Part shown: positions 1-5,922 of the stretch, one piece after another
Layout of the letters: each line of letters begins with the position of its first letter
Position numbering within the stretch: the first letter of the stretch is position 1
Assembly (NCBI GenBank): GCA_945877525.1
Contig: CAMDVP010000167.1
Location: forward strand, 1-6,749
Length of the DNA stretch: 6,749 nucleotides
Reading direction: 5' to 3'
From: an uncultured Clostridia bacterium
Lineage (GTDB): Bacteria > Bacillota > Clostridia > Christensenellales > Aristaeellaceae
Notes under the pieces: model-generated
The model's database searches: none
What the model saw: only the letters and a program-made list of their open reading frames with translations
Told to the model about the DNA's origin: nothing
Translations under genes and position numbers: made by a program

Positions 1-1
1 G

Positions 2-745
2 GTCAACTGGCTGTGGGGGCTGTTTTCCAGCGAGGAAAGCGGCGGGCTGACGGCCTGGCTGGGCGAACATTGGCTGGGCCTTGCCGCTGCGCTGTGCGTG
101 GTGGGCATGCTGGCGGACCTTGTGGTATACATGGTGCGCTGGCGGCCCTACAAGGTGTGGGCGAGCTTCTTCCGGCGGCTGTTCGGACGGAATAAACGGC
201 AGGAGGAGCCCGCTCCCCGCAGGCATGTGCGGCGGGAATGGGTATACCCGGACGGCACGGCCCGGGCGGAGGAGCCTGAGGAAGCGCCGGAGGAAGAGTG
301 GCCTGAGCCGGAGACTATGCCCCATGGCCGGGTAAGCAGCGCGGATATGGAAGAACGCTATGTGATGTCCTTTGCACCGCCGGAGGAATACAGACAGCGC
401 GCTGCCCAGCCCGCGCAGCTGAAATACCAGCAGGAGCTGGACAAGCAGCAGCCTGTGCAGGGACTGGAGGATTATCCTAAGCCCAGGGAAATCCCGGCGG
501 AATCCGAGCAAACCCAAAGCAGCGAGCCATCGGGAAGGATCAATCGGCGGATGCTGCGGCTGAACGCCCAGCGCTTTCTGAACAGGGACGAGGATGAGCT
601 TCAGCTGCGCTATACGCCGGCTCCGCCTCCTGTGGATAAAAACGAAGCCTACCGGGCGCCCTATGTGCCGCCGCAGTGGAAAAAGCCGGCGAATGTGGGT
701 GCGTCCGTCCGGGGAGAGGAGAATGCCCATGACACCGCTCTTTGA
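2..745 (+). CDS. Membrane-anchored protein of unknown function (5'-truncated)
   Basis: The frame is open from the left edge to a TGA at 743-745, so the N-terminus is missing; 247 residues are visible. Visible residues 24-45 form one hydrophobic segment (from HWLGLAAALCVVGML on), followed by a strongly basic stretch (RWRPYKVW, then RRLFGRNKR, about 47-66). By the positive-inside rule the rest lies in the cytoplasm. The tail (about 67-247) has low-complexity character: an acidic E/P-rich block at 88-105, a Gln-rich part at 132-150, a basic helix-like part near 179-195, and a proline-rich end (TPAPPP, YVPPQWKKP). It is probably largely disordered. I do not recognise a family. It overlaps the next gene, a P-loop NTPase, by 17 bases, which suggests coupled expression and perhaps a partner or anchor role; that is inference. 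The GTG at 98 is an internal codon, not a convincing start, because the membrane segment begins before it. Confidence 0.8.
   Translation, partial: VNWLWGLFSSEESGGLTAWLGEHWLGLAAALCVVGMLADLVVYMVRWRPYKVWASFFRRLFGRNKRQEEPAPRRHVRREWVYPDGTARAEEPEEAPEEEWPEPETMPHGRVSSADMEERYVMSFAPPEEYRQRAAQPAQLKYQQELDKQQPVQGLEDYPKPREIPAESEQTQSSEPSGRINRRMLRLNAQRFLNRDEDELQLRYTPAPPPVDKNEAYRAPYVPPQWKKPANVGASVRGEENAHDTAL
717..721 (+). promoter_or_regulatory. Shine-Dalgarno site deciding the P-loop NTPase start
   Basis: AGGAG lies inside the end of the preceding gene, 7 bases before the ATG at 729 but only 1 base before the ATG at 723. Spacing favours 729. A second purine run, GGGGAG at 711-716, leaves 723 possible (two residues longer). 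Confidence 0.6.
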
Positions 746-1406
746 CCGGCGCTTTCTGGTGCTGGTGGGCAACTACGGCAGCGGCAAAACCGAGCTGGCG
801 CTGAACCTGGCCCTGGCTGCGGCGGGGAAAAAGTCCACTACGCTGGTGGATCTGGACATTGTGAATCCCTACTTCCGCAGCGGCGAAAAGGCGCAGGAAC
901 TTCGGGAGGCCGGCGTACGGGTGCTGATGCCCAGCTTTGCGCTGTCCACGGTGGACAGTCCCGCCCTGCCTGCGGAAATTCAGAGCGTGTTCATCACCCC
1001 CAGCGACAGGGTGATCTTTGACGTGGGCGGCGACGATACCGGTGCGGCGGCGCTGGGCCGCTATGCGCCTTCCTTCCGGCAATTCAGAGAGGAAACCACG
1101 GTGGCTCTGGTGGTCAACGCCATGCGGCCCCTCACGCAAACGGCGGAGGATGCGGCGGAGCTGGGGCGGCGCATTGAGCAGCGCGGCCGCATGCGGGTCG
1201 ATGTGGTTATCAACAACACCAACCTGGCCGAGCGCACCACCCCGGAAATGCTCCTGCAGGGGCATGAAACGGCCTGCGGCGCCGCACGCCTGCTGGGGGC
1301 TGACTGCGTGGTGGATGCGGGCCTGCCGGAGCTGTTGCGGCAAAGCGGTCTGGCGGACGGGTTGCCTGTAGCGCGCTATATGAAGCCGGAATGGATGGAT
1401 GAATGA
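729..1406 (+). CDS. P-loop NTPase, MinD/ParA-like (SIMIBI) family, unknown role
   Basis: This 225-residue cytosolic protein has an N-terminal Walker A motif, GNYGSGKTE (residues 14-22), preceded by a hydrophobic strand (FLVLV). LVDLDIVNPYFRS (39-51) follows, the position where MinD/ParA/CobQ-type proteins carry their switch/deviant Walker region, and then a Walker-B-like strand leading to DVGGDDTGAAALGRY (98-112). VVINNTNLA (159-167) ends a further beta strand where nucleotide-base recognition often sits. The DLDIVNPYFRS and DVGGDDTGA signatures recall a conserved Clostridia 'ATP-binding protein' family whose function I do not know. Two in-frame ATGs compete, at 723 and 729. AGGAG at 717-721 is 7 bases from the second and only 1 base from the first, so 729 is preferred, although GGGGAG at 711-716 could serve 723. 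The gene overlaps the upstream stop by 17 bases and its TGA overlaps the ATG of rsmF. It probably binds and hydrolyses ATP; its substrate or partner cannot be read from the sequence. Confidence 0.88.
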   Translation: MTPLFDRRFLVLVGNYGSGKTELALNLALAAAGKKSTTLVDLDIVNPYFRSGEKAQELREAGVRVLMPSFALSTVDSPALPAEIQSVFITPSDRVIFDVGGDDTGAAALGRYAPSFRQFREETTVALVVNAMRPLTQTAEDAAELGRRIEQRGRMRVDVVINNTNLAERTTPEMLLQGHETACGAARLLGADCVVDAGLPELLRQSGLADGLPVARYMKPEWMDE

Positions 1407-2719
1407 TGAATCAGCTGCCGAAAGCCTTTGCCGAACGGATGACTGCCCTGCTTGGGGAGGAGGCAGAGGCTTTTTTTCTTACATATGAAGAACCCTATTG
1501 CCGCGGGGTGCGGCTGAACCCCCTCAAGCCCGTGGACAGCGCCCTGGTGCCCGGCCTGATGGAGCGGGTACCCTGGGAGGATAGCGGCTGGTATCTCTCG
1601 GGGGATTCCCCGGCGGGGGCGCTGCCCCTGCACGAGGCGGGGGCGTATTATCTGCAGGAGCCCAGCGCCATGCTGCCCGCCGCGGTGCTGAATCCTCAGC
1701 CTGGCGAACGGGTGCTGGATTTGTGTGCCGCGCCCGGGGGCAAAACCACCCAGCTGGCCCTGCGCATGGCGGGACAGGGACTGCTGGTGAGCAACGAGCC
1801 CGTGCCCAAGCGGGCGCAGATTCTTTCCCGCAATGTGGAGCGCATGGGCATTGTGAACGCCCTGGTGGTCAGCGCGATGCCTGCTCAGCTGGCGGCCCGC
1901 TGGCCCGGCGGCTTTGACGCGGTACAGGTGGACGCGCCCTGTTCGGGGGAGGGAATGTTCCGCCGTCATCCGGAAACCATGGCGGAGTGGACGGAGGATG
2001 CTCCTGCGGGCTGCGCCAGGCGGCAGGCGGAGATTCTGGACGGCGCAGCGGCGCTGGTGCGCCCGGGCGGGAGAATCGTCTATTCCACCTGCACCCTGAA
2101 TCCCACGGAAAACGAGGACACGGTGGCAGCCTTCTGCAGGCGGCATCCGGCGTTTTCCCTGAGGCCCTTCAGCCTCCCGGGAGCGGAGGCGCCCTCGGGC
2201 ATGCTGACCTGCTACCCCCACCGTATTCGGGGAGAGGGACACTTTGTGGCACTTTTGCAGCGCGAAGGCGAGGCGGAGGCGCAGCTGGATGAAAATGCGT
2301 CGCTGCCGCATCCCGACAGGCAGGCCGCGCAGGCGCTGCGTGCCTTTGCGCAGGATGCCCCCGCGCCTACGGCCATGCTGGGAGACACACTGGTGCATCT
2401 GCCCGGATGCCCTGATGTGCGCGGACTGCGGGTGCTGCGGGTCGGACTGCATCTGGGACAGTTGAAAGGGAAAACTTTCATGCCGGATCATGCCTGGGCC
2501 ATGGCATGCCTGCCGCCGGCTGTGCCGCGGGTTCCGCTGACGGCCGCACAGGCGGCGCGTTATCAGGCGGGAGAGACCATCCAAATGCCGGACGCGCCCC
2601 GGGGCTTTGTGCTGCCGACGCTGGCGGGGCTGGCGCTGGGATGGGGGAAGGTCAGCGACGGGGTGATGAAGAATCATTATCCCAAGGGACTGCGGCGAAG
2701 TGTGACGACAGGGGAATGA
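1403..2719 (+). CDS. rsmF: RsmF-type 16S rRNA (cytosine-C5) methyltransferase
   Basis: This 438-residue SAM-dependent RNA methyltransferase belongs to the RsmB/NOL1/NOP2/Sun family and forms 5-methylcytosine in small-subunit rRNA. The N-terminal part (LPKAFAERM, then RGVRLNPLK at 34-42, and YYLQEPSAMLPAA at 82-94) is RsmF-like. The SAM-binding motif I is VLDLCAAPGGKTT (104-116). DAPCSGEGMF (177-186) supplies motif IV with Cys180, and YSTCTLNPTENED (227-239) supplies motif VI with Cys230. In this family the motif VI cysteine attacks C6 of cytosine and the motif IV cysteine helps release the product. The C-terminal part, with GLHLGQLKG and ending in LALGWGKVSDGVMKNHYPKG, matches the PUA-like RsmF tail. 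E. coli RsmF (YebU) modifies C1407, while Thermus RsmF modifies several sites, so the exact target here is uncertain. The ATG overlaps the previous TGA as ATGA (1403-1406) with no strong Shine-Dalgarno site, pointing to translational coupling; a second ATG follows at once. The protein appears intact. Confidence 0.93.
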   Translation: MMNQLPKAFAERMTALLGEEAEAFFLTYEEPYCRGVRLNPLKPVDSALVPGLMERVPWEDSGWYLSGDSPAGALPLHEAGAYYLQEPSAMLPAAVLNPQPGERVLDLCAAPGGKTTQLALRMAGQGLLVSNEPVPKRAQILSRNVERMGIVNALVVSAMPAQLAARWPGGFDAVQVDAPCSGEGMFRRHPETMAEWTEDAPAGCARRQAEILDGAAALVRPGGRIVYSTCTLNPTENEDTVAAFCRRHPAFSLRPFSLPGAEAPSGMLTCYPHRIRGEGHFVALLQREGEAEAQLDENASLPHPDRQAAQALRAFAQDAPAPTAMLGDTLVHLPGCPDVRGLRVLRVGLHLGQLKGKTFMPDHAWAMACLPPAVPRVPLTAAQAARYQAGETIQMPDAPRGFVLPTLAGLALGWGKVSDGVMKNHYPKGLRRSVTTGE

Positions 2720-2888
2720 CGGAGCGCTTCGTCTTCGGCCTCGCAGCGGTATTGCGCGAAGGGTACAAAAAGCGGAGGCCAAAGGCAAACGGCGATGATT
2801 GCGCGGCCCTTTGCCTGCCTCCGCTAAGCATATCCATGGTCATACGCGAAGAAAATGAAAACAGAAGGACTGGAACATGTGACAGGGT
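2720..2888. other. Convergent intergenic region between rsmF and the PHP gene
   Basis: These 169 bases separate two convergent genes. No open frame here has a credible start and family resemblance. Apart from the minus-strand terminator hairpin nothing definite is visible, and no plus-strand hairpin followed by Ts was found after rsmF. The rsmF transcript may therefore end by a rho-dependent or other route, or read through into the gap antisense to the PHP gene. Confidence 0.6.
2767..2825 (-). terminator. Intrinsic terminator of the PHP gene (minus strand)
   Basis: AGCGGAGGC (2771-2779) pairs perfectly with GCCTCCGCT (2817-2825). After a 3-base bulge (CAA, 2780-2782), AGGCAAA (2783-2789) pairs with TTTGCCT (2810-2816), giving a 16-bp bulged stem around a 20-base loop. 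On the minus strand the stem is followed by TTTTT (complement of 2767-2771), as in a rho-independent terminator, 63 bases past the PHP stop. On the plus strand the stem is followed by AAGCATATCC with no T-run, so it should not act as a classical terminator for rsmF. Confidence 0.7.
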
Positions 2889-3698
2889 TTATGCCTGCCA
2901 CCGGCCCGTGGTCAGGAACTGTCGTACATCGCCTGCCATGGGCTGATCCTTTGCGTTGCGGATGTCTACCGGCAGGGTGATGGCAGACAGGTCGAAGGGG
3001 CCGAGGCAGACATCGCTGCAATGCAGCTCGATGGGCTGGGACTGCAGGATCGTCTGCACATAATCCTCAATGCAGCGAAGGGGCCTGTCCAGCACGACAC
3101 CCGCCAGGGATTCCTCCGTCATCAGGGCGGCGTTGTGATTGTCGGAGCCGGCGGTGATGGGCAGATGAAGCAGCTCCGCATAGCGCAGGGCCAGGGTGTT
3201 CCAGGCAGGGTCGTTGGCGGCATTCACACCCTCAATGCCGTCCACACAGCCGGTGGACAGATGAATGGTGGTGATGTAGCTGCGGGCCCGGAAGGGATGC
3301 GCCTGCACCACGCAGCCGCCTGCGGCGCGCACGGCGCGGTACTGCTCCAGGCGCGTCCAGTGCTCCATCTCGGGATGCTCCAGCAGCCAGCTCTTGTCCA
3401 GACCGTAGATCAGGTACTCATCGCCATCATAATATTCCTCCCAGCCGAAAAACACGGAAAAGCCGCACTTTTCACCCTCGTTCCGGGCGTCCTCATAGCC
3501 GGCGCAGAAGCGGTGGATGCGCTCCTTCCAGGGAAGCGCACGGTCAATGCCGCAGTTGCCGCGGAAAAAATGGTCGGTTACGATGATGCCGGCATAGCCG
3601 AAATCCTGATACCGTGCGATATAATCACGCCCCGGGGAGCGTCCGCAGGCGCTGGCGGGGGTGGTGTGCAGGTGTGTTTCATACAGATACCCGTTCAT
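2889..3698 (-). CDS. PHP-domain metal-dependent phosphoesterase
   Basis: This 269-residue cytosolic protein carries the full series of PHP metal-binding motifs: HLH (residues 9-11), TDHFF with Asp42-His43, the Glu pair in FGWEEYY (87-88), QAHPF with His134, GIEGVNA with Glu156, and GSDNH with Asp186 and His188. PHP proteins usually hold two or three metal ions and cleave phosphate esters. Relatives include histidinol phosphatase, the TrpH/RNase AM nucleotide phosphatases and polymerase PHP domains; the substrate here cannot be named. No polymerase or other fused domain is present, and the length suits a stand-alone PHP enzyme. The ATG at 3698 was chosen because AAAGGAG lies 9 bases upstream (complement of 3708-3714) and the HLH motif starts at residue 9, as is typical. 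An upstream in-frame ATG at 3755 would add 19 residues and sit upstream of the predicted -10 box, so it is unlikely. The gene is divergent from the M42 genes and has its own promoter and terminator. Confidence 0.9.
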   Translation of the reverse strand: MNGYLYETHLHTTPASACGRSPGRDYIARYQDFGYAGIIVTDHFFRGNCGIDRALPWKERIHRFCAGYEDARNEGEKCGFSVFFGWEEYYDGDEYLIYGLDKSWLLEHPEMEHWTRLEQYRAVRAAGGCVVQAHPFRARSYITTIHLSTGCVDGIEGVNAANDPAWNTLALRYAELLHLPITAGSDNHNAALMTEESLAGVVLDRPLRCIEDYVQTILQSQPIELHCSDVCLGPFDLSAITLPVDIRNAKDQPMAGDVRQFLTTGRWQA

Positions 3699-3742
3699 AA
3701 TGCTTCGCTCCTTTTGTCTGCGCGCATTCCGCAGACCCCACC

Positions 3743-3772
3743 AGTATATATCCATTGGACAGCTTTTGTCAA
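3743..3772 (-). promoter_or_regulatory. Sigma-A-type promoter of the PHP gene
   Basis: Reading the minus strand, a perfect -35 box TTGACA (complement of 3767-3772) is followed after 18 bases by TATACT (complement of 3743-3748), a 5 of 6 match to TATAAT. Transcription should start near 3736, leaving a leader of roughly 35-40 bases that contains the AAAGGAG ribosome site. Confidence 0.75.
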
Positions 3773-3775
3773 AAG
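3763..3775. repeat. Perfect inverted repeat over the PHP -35 box (candidate operator)
   Basis: CTTTTG-T-CAAAAG is a 6-bp perfect inverted repeat around one central base. It completely covers the TTGACA of the minus-strand promoter, a position where a repressor could block RNA polymerase. Part of the symmetry could arise from the -35 box itself (TTGACAA is half-symmetric), so the operator call is tentative. Confidence 0.4.
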
Positions 3776-3784
3776 AATGAAGCC

Positions 3785-3800
3785 GAAAACGCGGGTTTTC
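3785..3800. repeat. Inverted repeat near the M42 -35 region (candidate operator)
   Basis: GAAAAC-GCGG-GTTTTC is a perfect 6-bp inverted repeat with a 4-base centre, followed on the plus strand by TTTTTC. It lies between the two divergent promoters and touches the weak -35 region of the M42 promoter. It could be a regulator site. The short A/T-rich stem plus T-run could also act as a weak terminator-like hairpin on any transcript crossing the region. Confidence 0.4.
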
Positions 3801-3824
3801 TTTTTCGCGTCAGTGTGCTATAAT
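3796..3824 (+). promoter_or_regulatory. Promoter of the M42 peptidase cluster (extended -10)
   Basis: TATAAT at 3819-3824 is a perfect -10 box preceded by TGC, making an extended -10 (TGnTATAAT). The -35 position 17 bases upstream reads TTTTCT (3796-3801), only 3 of 6 matches. The extended -10 may compensate, or an activator may be needed. The start would be near 3831, giving a leader of about 23 bases with a strong ribosome site. Confidence 0.65.
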
Positions 3825-3838
3825 AATCAATATTCTGA

Positions 3839-3847
3839 AAAGGAGGA
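3839..3847 (+). promoter_or_regulatory. Strong Shine-Dalgarno site of the first M42 gene
   Basis: AAAGGAGGA is close to the full anti-16S complement; its AGGAGG core (3841-3846) is 7 bases from the ATG at 3854. This is the best ribosome site in the window and suggests high translation of the first peptidase. Confidence 0.8.
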
Positions 3848-3853
3848 TGACGC

Positions 3854-4891
3854 ATGGACATACAAAAGGTTCTGTCCGAGGCTGCGGGCATTCTGGGGCC
3901 CAGCGGACAGGAAATGCAAATTGCCGCATACTTTGCCGAGAAGTTCCGGCCCTTTGTGGACGAAGTCACGGTGAACGATATGCACTGCGTAATTGCCCAC
4001 AAAAAGGGCGCCGGCCCGAAGGTGATGCTCTGCGCGCATATGGACGAAATCAGCCTGATGGTCATTGCCATTGAGGATGACGGGTGCCTGCGCCTGGGCA
4101 ACGTGGGCGGCGTGGATCCCCGCATTCTGCCGGCCAGCCGGGTGTGGGTGCATGGCAAGGAGAAGCTGTTCGGTACCATTGGCGCGCTGCCGCCCCACCT
4201 GCTGACCCCCGAGGATCGCAAGAAGAACTACGACCGCAAGGATCTGTATGTGGACGTGGGCCTGCCGGCCGACAAGGTGCGGGAGCTGGTTCATGTGGGC
4301 GACCTGGTGACCTTCAACACCCCCTTCACCGAACTGCTCAACGGCCAGGTGGCCAGCAAAACCATGGATGACCGCGCCTGTGTGACCATGCTGCTGCTGG
4401 CGGCCGAGCGCCTGACGAAGATGCACTGCGACGCTGATGTGTACTTCGTGGGTTCCACCCAGGAAGAGGTTGGCTCCCGGGGTGCGGAGACCGCCGCCTT
4501 TGCCATCGATCCTGACCTGGCCGTGGCGCTGGATGTGGATCATGCCACCATCCCCGGCAGCCGTCCCGACACCACCGTGGACGGCGACAGCCTGTGTGCT
4601 ACCATCGGCCCCTACATTCAGCCCAAGCCGCTCCAGCGCCTGCTGGACTGCGCCAAGGAGCATCATGTGAAGCTGCAAACCGCCGTCAGCCCCCGCTATA
4701 CCGCCACCGATGCGGATGAGGTGGGCGTGAGCCGCGCGGGTATTCCCACGGTGCTGCTGTCGCTGCCGCTGAAGTACATGCACACCAGCGTGGAGACCAT
4801 TGATCTCCAGGCGCTCACTGAGGGCGGACGGTTGATCGCCCATTTCCTGAGCGAGCTGGACGAGGGATGGGAGGAAGACCTATGGATCTGA
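3854..4891 (+). CDS. M42-family metallo-aminopeptidase, paralogue 1
   Basis: This complete 345-residue protein belongs to peptidase family M42 (TET, PepA, CelM-like), cytosolic di-metal aminopeptidases that trim N-terminal residues from short peptides and usually form dodecameric tetrahedral shells. By alignment to known members the active-site residues are present: His62 and Asp64 in AHMDE, bridging Asp172 in TMDDR, the catalytic Glu204 and ligand Glu205 in QEEVGSRG, Asp227 in ALDVDH, and His310 in YMHTSVE. NVGGVDPR (83-90) is also characteristic. The usual GG(T/N)DA loop reads TATDAD (283-288), which may mark a subfamily. No signal peptide is seen. The start is fixed by the strong AGGAGG site. 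It is the first of three tandem M42 genes behind its own promoter and overlaps the second gene by 10 bases. Some relatives are annotated as endoglucanase M or cellulase; that label is historical and an exopeptidase is the better call. The preferred residue is unknown. Confidence 0.95.
   Translation: MDIQKVLSEAAGILGPSGQEMQIAAYFAEKFRPFVDEVTVNDMHCVIAHKKGAGPKVMLCAHMDEISLMVIAIEDDGCLRLGNVGGVDPRILPASRVWVHGKEKLFGTIGALPPHLLTPEDRKKNYDRKDLYVDVGLPADKVRELVHVGDLVTFNTPFTELLNGQVASKTMDDRACVTMLLLAAERLTKMHCDADVYFVGSTQEEVGSRGAETAAFAIDPDLAVALDVDHATIPGSRPDTTVDGDSLCATIGPYIQPKPLQRLLDCAKEHHVKLQTAVSPRYTATDADEVGVSRAGIPTVLLSLPLKYMHTSVETIDLQALTEGGRLIAHFLSELDEGWEEDLWI
4869..4874 (+). promoter_or_regulatory. Shine-Dalgarno site deciding the second M42 start
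   Basis: GGGAGG lies 7 bases before the ATG at 4882 and overlaps the alternative in-frame ATG at 4867, which therefore cannot use it. It sits within the last codons of the first peptidase gene, favouring coupled translation. Confidence 0.75.
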
Positions 4892-5895
4892 AATGGCTGA
4901 CGGAAATGAACGCGCCCTCCGGCCATGAGCAGGCCCTGCGCCGGGCGCTTATGGAGGAGCTGAAGGGCTATGCGGGGGTGGAAACCTCCATCGACCGCAT
5001 GGGCAATGTGGTAGCCGTGAAGAAGGGCCATGGCCCTGAGCCCCGCAAGCGCGTGATGGTTGCCGCGCACATGGACGAGGTGGGCCTGATCGTCACCTCC
5101 TGCACAGAGGACGGCTTCCTGCGGGTGGCCCCCATCGGCGGCGTGGACCCCCGGGTGATTATCTCCAAGCGCGTGACGGTGGGGGATGACAGGCTTCCTG
5201 GCATCATCGGCGCCATGGCCATCCATCTGCAGTCGCCGGAGGATCGCCAGCGGGTGCTGGGGTACAACGACATTTATGTGGACATCGGCGCCAAGGACAA
5301 GAAGGAAGCAGAAAGCAAGGCCCCCAAGGGTACCTATATCTGCTTTGATACCGACTATGTGTCCTTTGGCGACGGCTATGTGTCCGCCAAGGCCCTGGAT
5401 GACCGCGTGGGCATCTTCAACCTCCTGCGGCTCTTACAGGATGATTACGCCTGCGACGTGATCTGCGTGTTCGACTCTCAGGAGGAAACCGGCTGCCGCG
5501 GCGCGAAGGGCGCGGCCTTTGCCCAGGCGCCCGACATGGGCATTGTGCTGGAGGGTACCACCTGCAACGACCTGGGCGATGTGCCCGAAACCCTGCAGGT
5601 TTGCAACACTGGCCGGGGCGTGTGTGTATCCTTCATGGACGGCTCGTCCATTGTAAACCGGGCGCTGTTCCGCCACACCATCGACGTGGCGGAGAAGAAT
5701 GGCCTGAGCTATCACATCAAGCGTTCCGTCTCCGGCGGCAACGACGCGGGAGCCATCCAGCGCGCCCGGGCTGCCGTGCCCACGGTGGTGCTCAGCGTGC
5801 CCTGCCGGTATATCCACAGCCCGTCCTCCGTTGTGAAATACAGCGATGTGGACAGCCAGCTGGCCCTGACCAAGGCTCTGCTGAAAACCTTGTGA
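4882..5895 (+). CDS. M42-family metallo-aminopeptidase, paralogue 2
   Basis: This complete 337-residue cytosolic M42 aminopeptidase has His63/Asp65 in AHMDEVG, Asp173 in ALDDR, the Glu201-Glu202 pair in QEETGCRG, and His312 in YIHSPSS. The remaining metal ligand position is Glu224 (VLEGTTC) where paralogues 1 and 3 have Asp (ALDV); Asp or Glu is accepted at this position in the family, so activity is expected. The loop SGGNDAGAI (284-292) is the classic GGxDA form, unlike paralogue 1. PIGGVDPR (84-91) and SPEDRQRVLGYNDIYVDIGA match the equivalent segments of paralogue 1. The start at 4882 is chosen over the ATG at 4867 because of the ribosome site at 4869-4874, and places the N-terminus (MDLKWLTEMNAPSG) in register with its paralogues. 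It overlaps the first gene by 10 bases and is followed after 27 bases by the third, so an operon is likely. Substrate preference cannot be read directly. Confidence 0.95.
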   Translation: MDLKWLTEMNAPSGHEQALRRALMEELKGYAGVETSIDRMGNVVAVKKGHGPEPRKRVMVAAHMDEVGLIVTSCTEDGFLRVAPIGGVDPRVIISKRVTVGDDRLPGIIGAMAIHLQSPEDRQRVLGYNDIYVDIGAKDKKEAESKAPKGTYICFDTDYVSFGDGYVSAKALDDRVGIFNLLRLLQDDYACDVICVFDSQEETGCRGAKGAAFAQAPDMGIVLEGTTCNDLGDVPETLQVCNTGRGVCVSFMDGSSIVNRALFRHTIDVAEKNGLSYHIKRSVSGGNDAGAIQRARAAVPTVVLSVPCRYIHSPSSVVKYSDVDSQLALTKALLKTL

Positions 5896-5922
5896 TTGCA
5901 GATACAGAGGAGTGAAGGCATC

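Noticed and set aside
594..728. Extension of the NTPase to an upstream start at 594
   Set aside because: It would overlap the preceding gene by about 150 bases and add a basic, motif-free leader. The ribosome site at 717-721 and the position of Walker A support a start at 729 (or 723).
540..1343. Minus-strand open frame of 267 residues opposite the P-loop NTPase
   Set aside because: It is antisense to clear Walker motifs and has low-information composition; a shadow frame.
1376..2788. Long minus-strand open frame of 470 residues opposite rsmF
   Set aside because: It is antisense to a gene with clear methyltransferase motifs. Its translation is rich in Arg, His, Gly and Pro without domains, as expected for a GC-rich shadow frame.
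2506..2946. Plus-strand 146-residue frame running past the end of rsmF
   Set aside because: Most of it lies out of frame within rsmF. The remainder covers the terminator hairpin and antisense PHP sequence, with no domain or good start.
3699..3755. N-terminal extension of the PHP protein to the ATG at 3755
   Set aside because: That codon lies upstream of the predicted -10 box and transcript start, has no fitting ribosome site, and would push the HLH motif unusually far from the N-terminus.
3021..3974. Plus-strand open frame of 317 residues across the PHP gene and the divergent promoters
   Set aside because: It runs antisense to the PHP motifs, through both promoters and into the M42 gene in another frame, and shows no recognisable domain.
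3827..4843. Minus-strand open frame of 338 residues opposite the first M42 gene
   Set aside because: The sense strand encodes a full M42 peptidase. The antisense translation is His/Gly/Ala-rich without family motifs and would cross the mapped promoter region.
3854..4891. Annotation of the M42 genes as endoglucanases (CelM)
   Set aside because: The residues visible are those of di-metal aminopeptidases. There is no glycoside hydrolase motif and no signal peptide.
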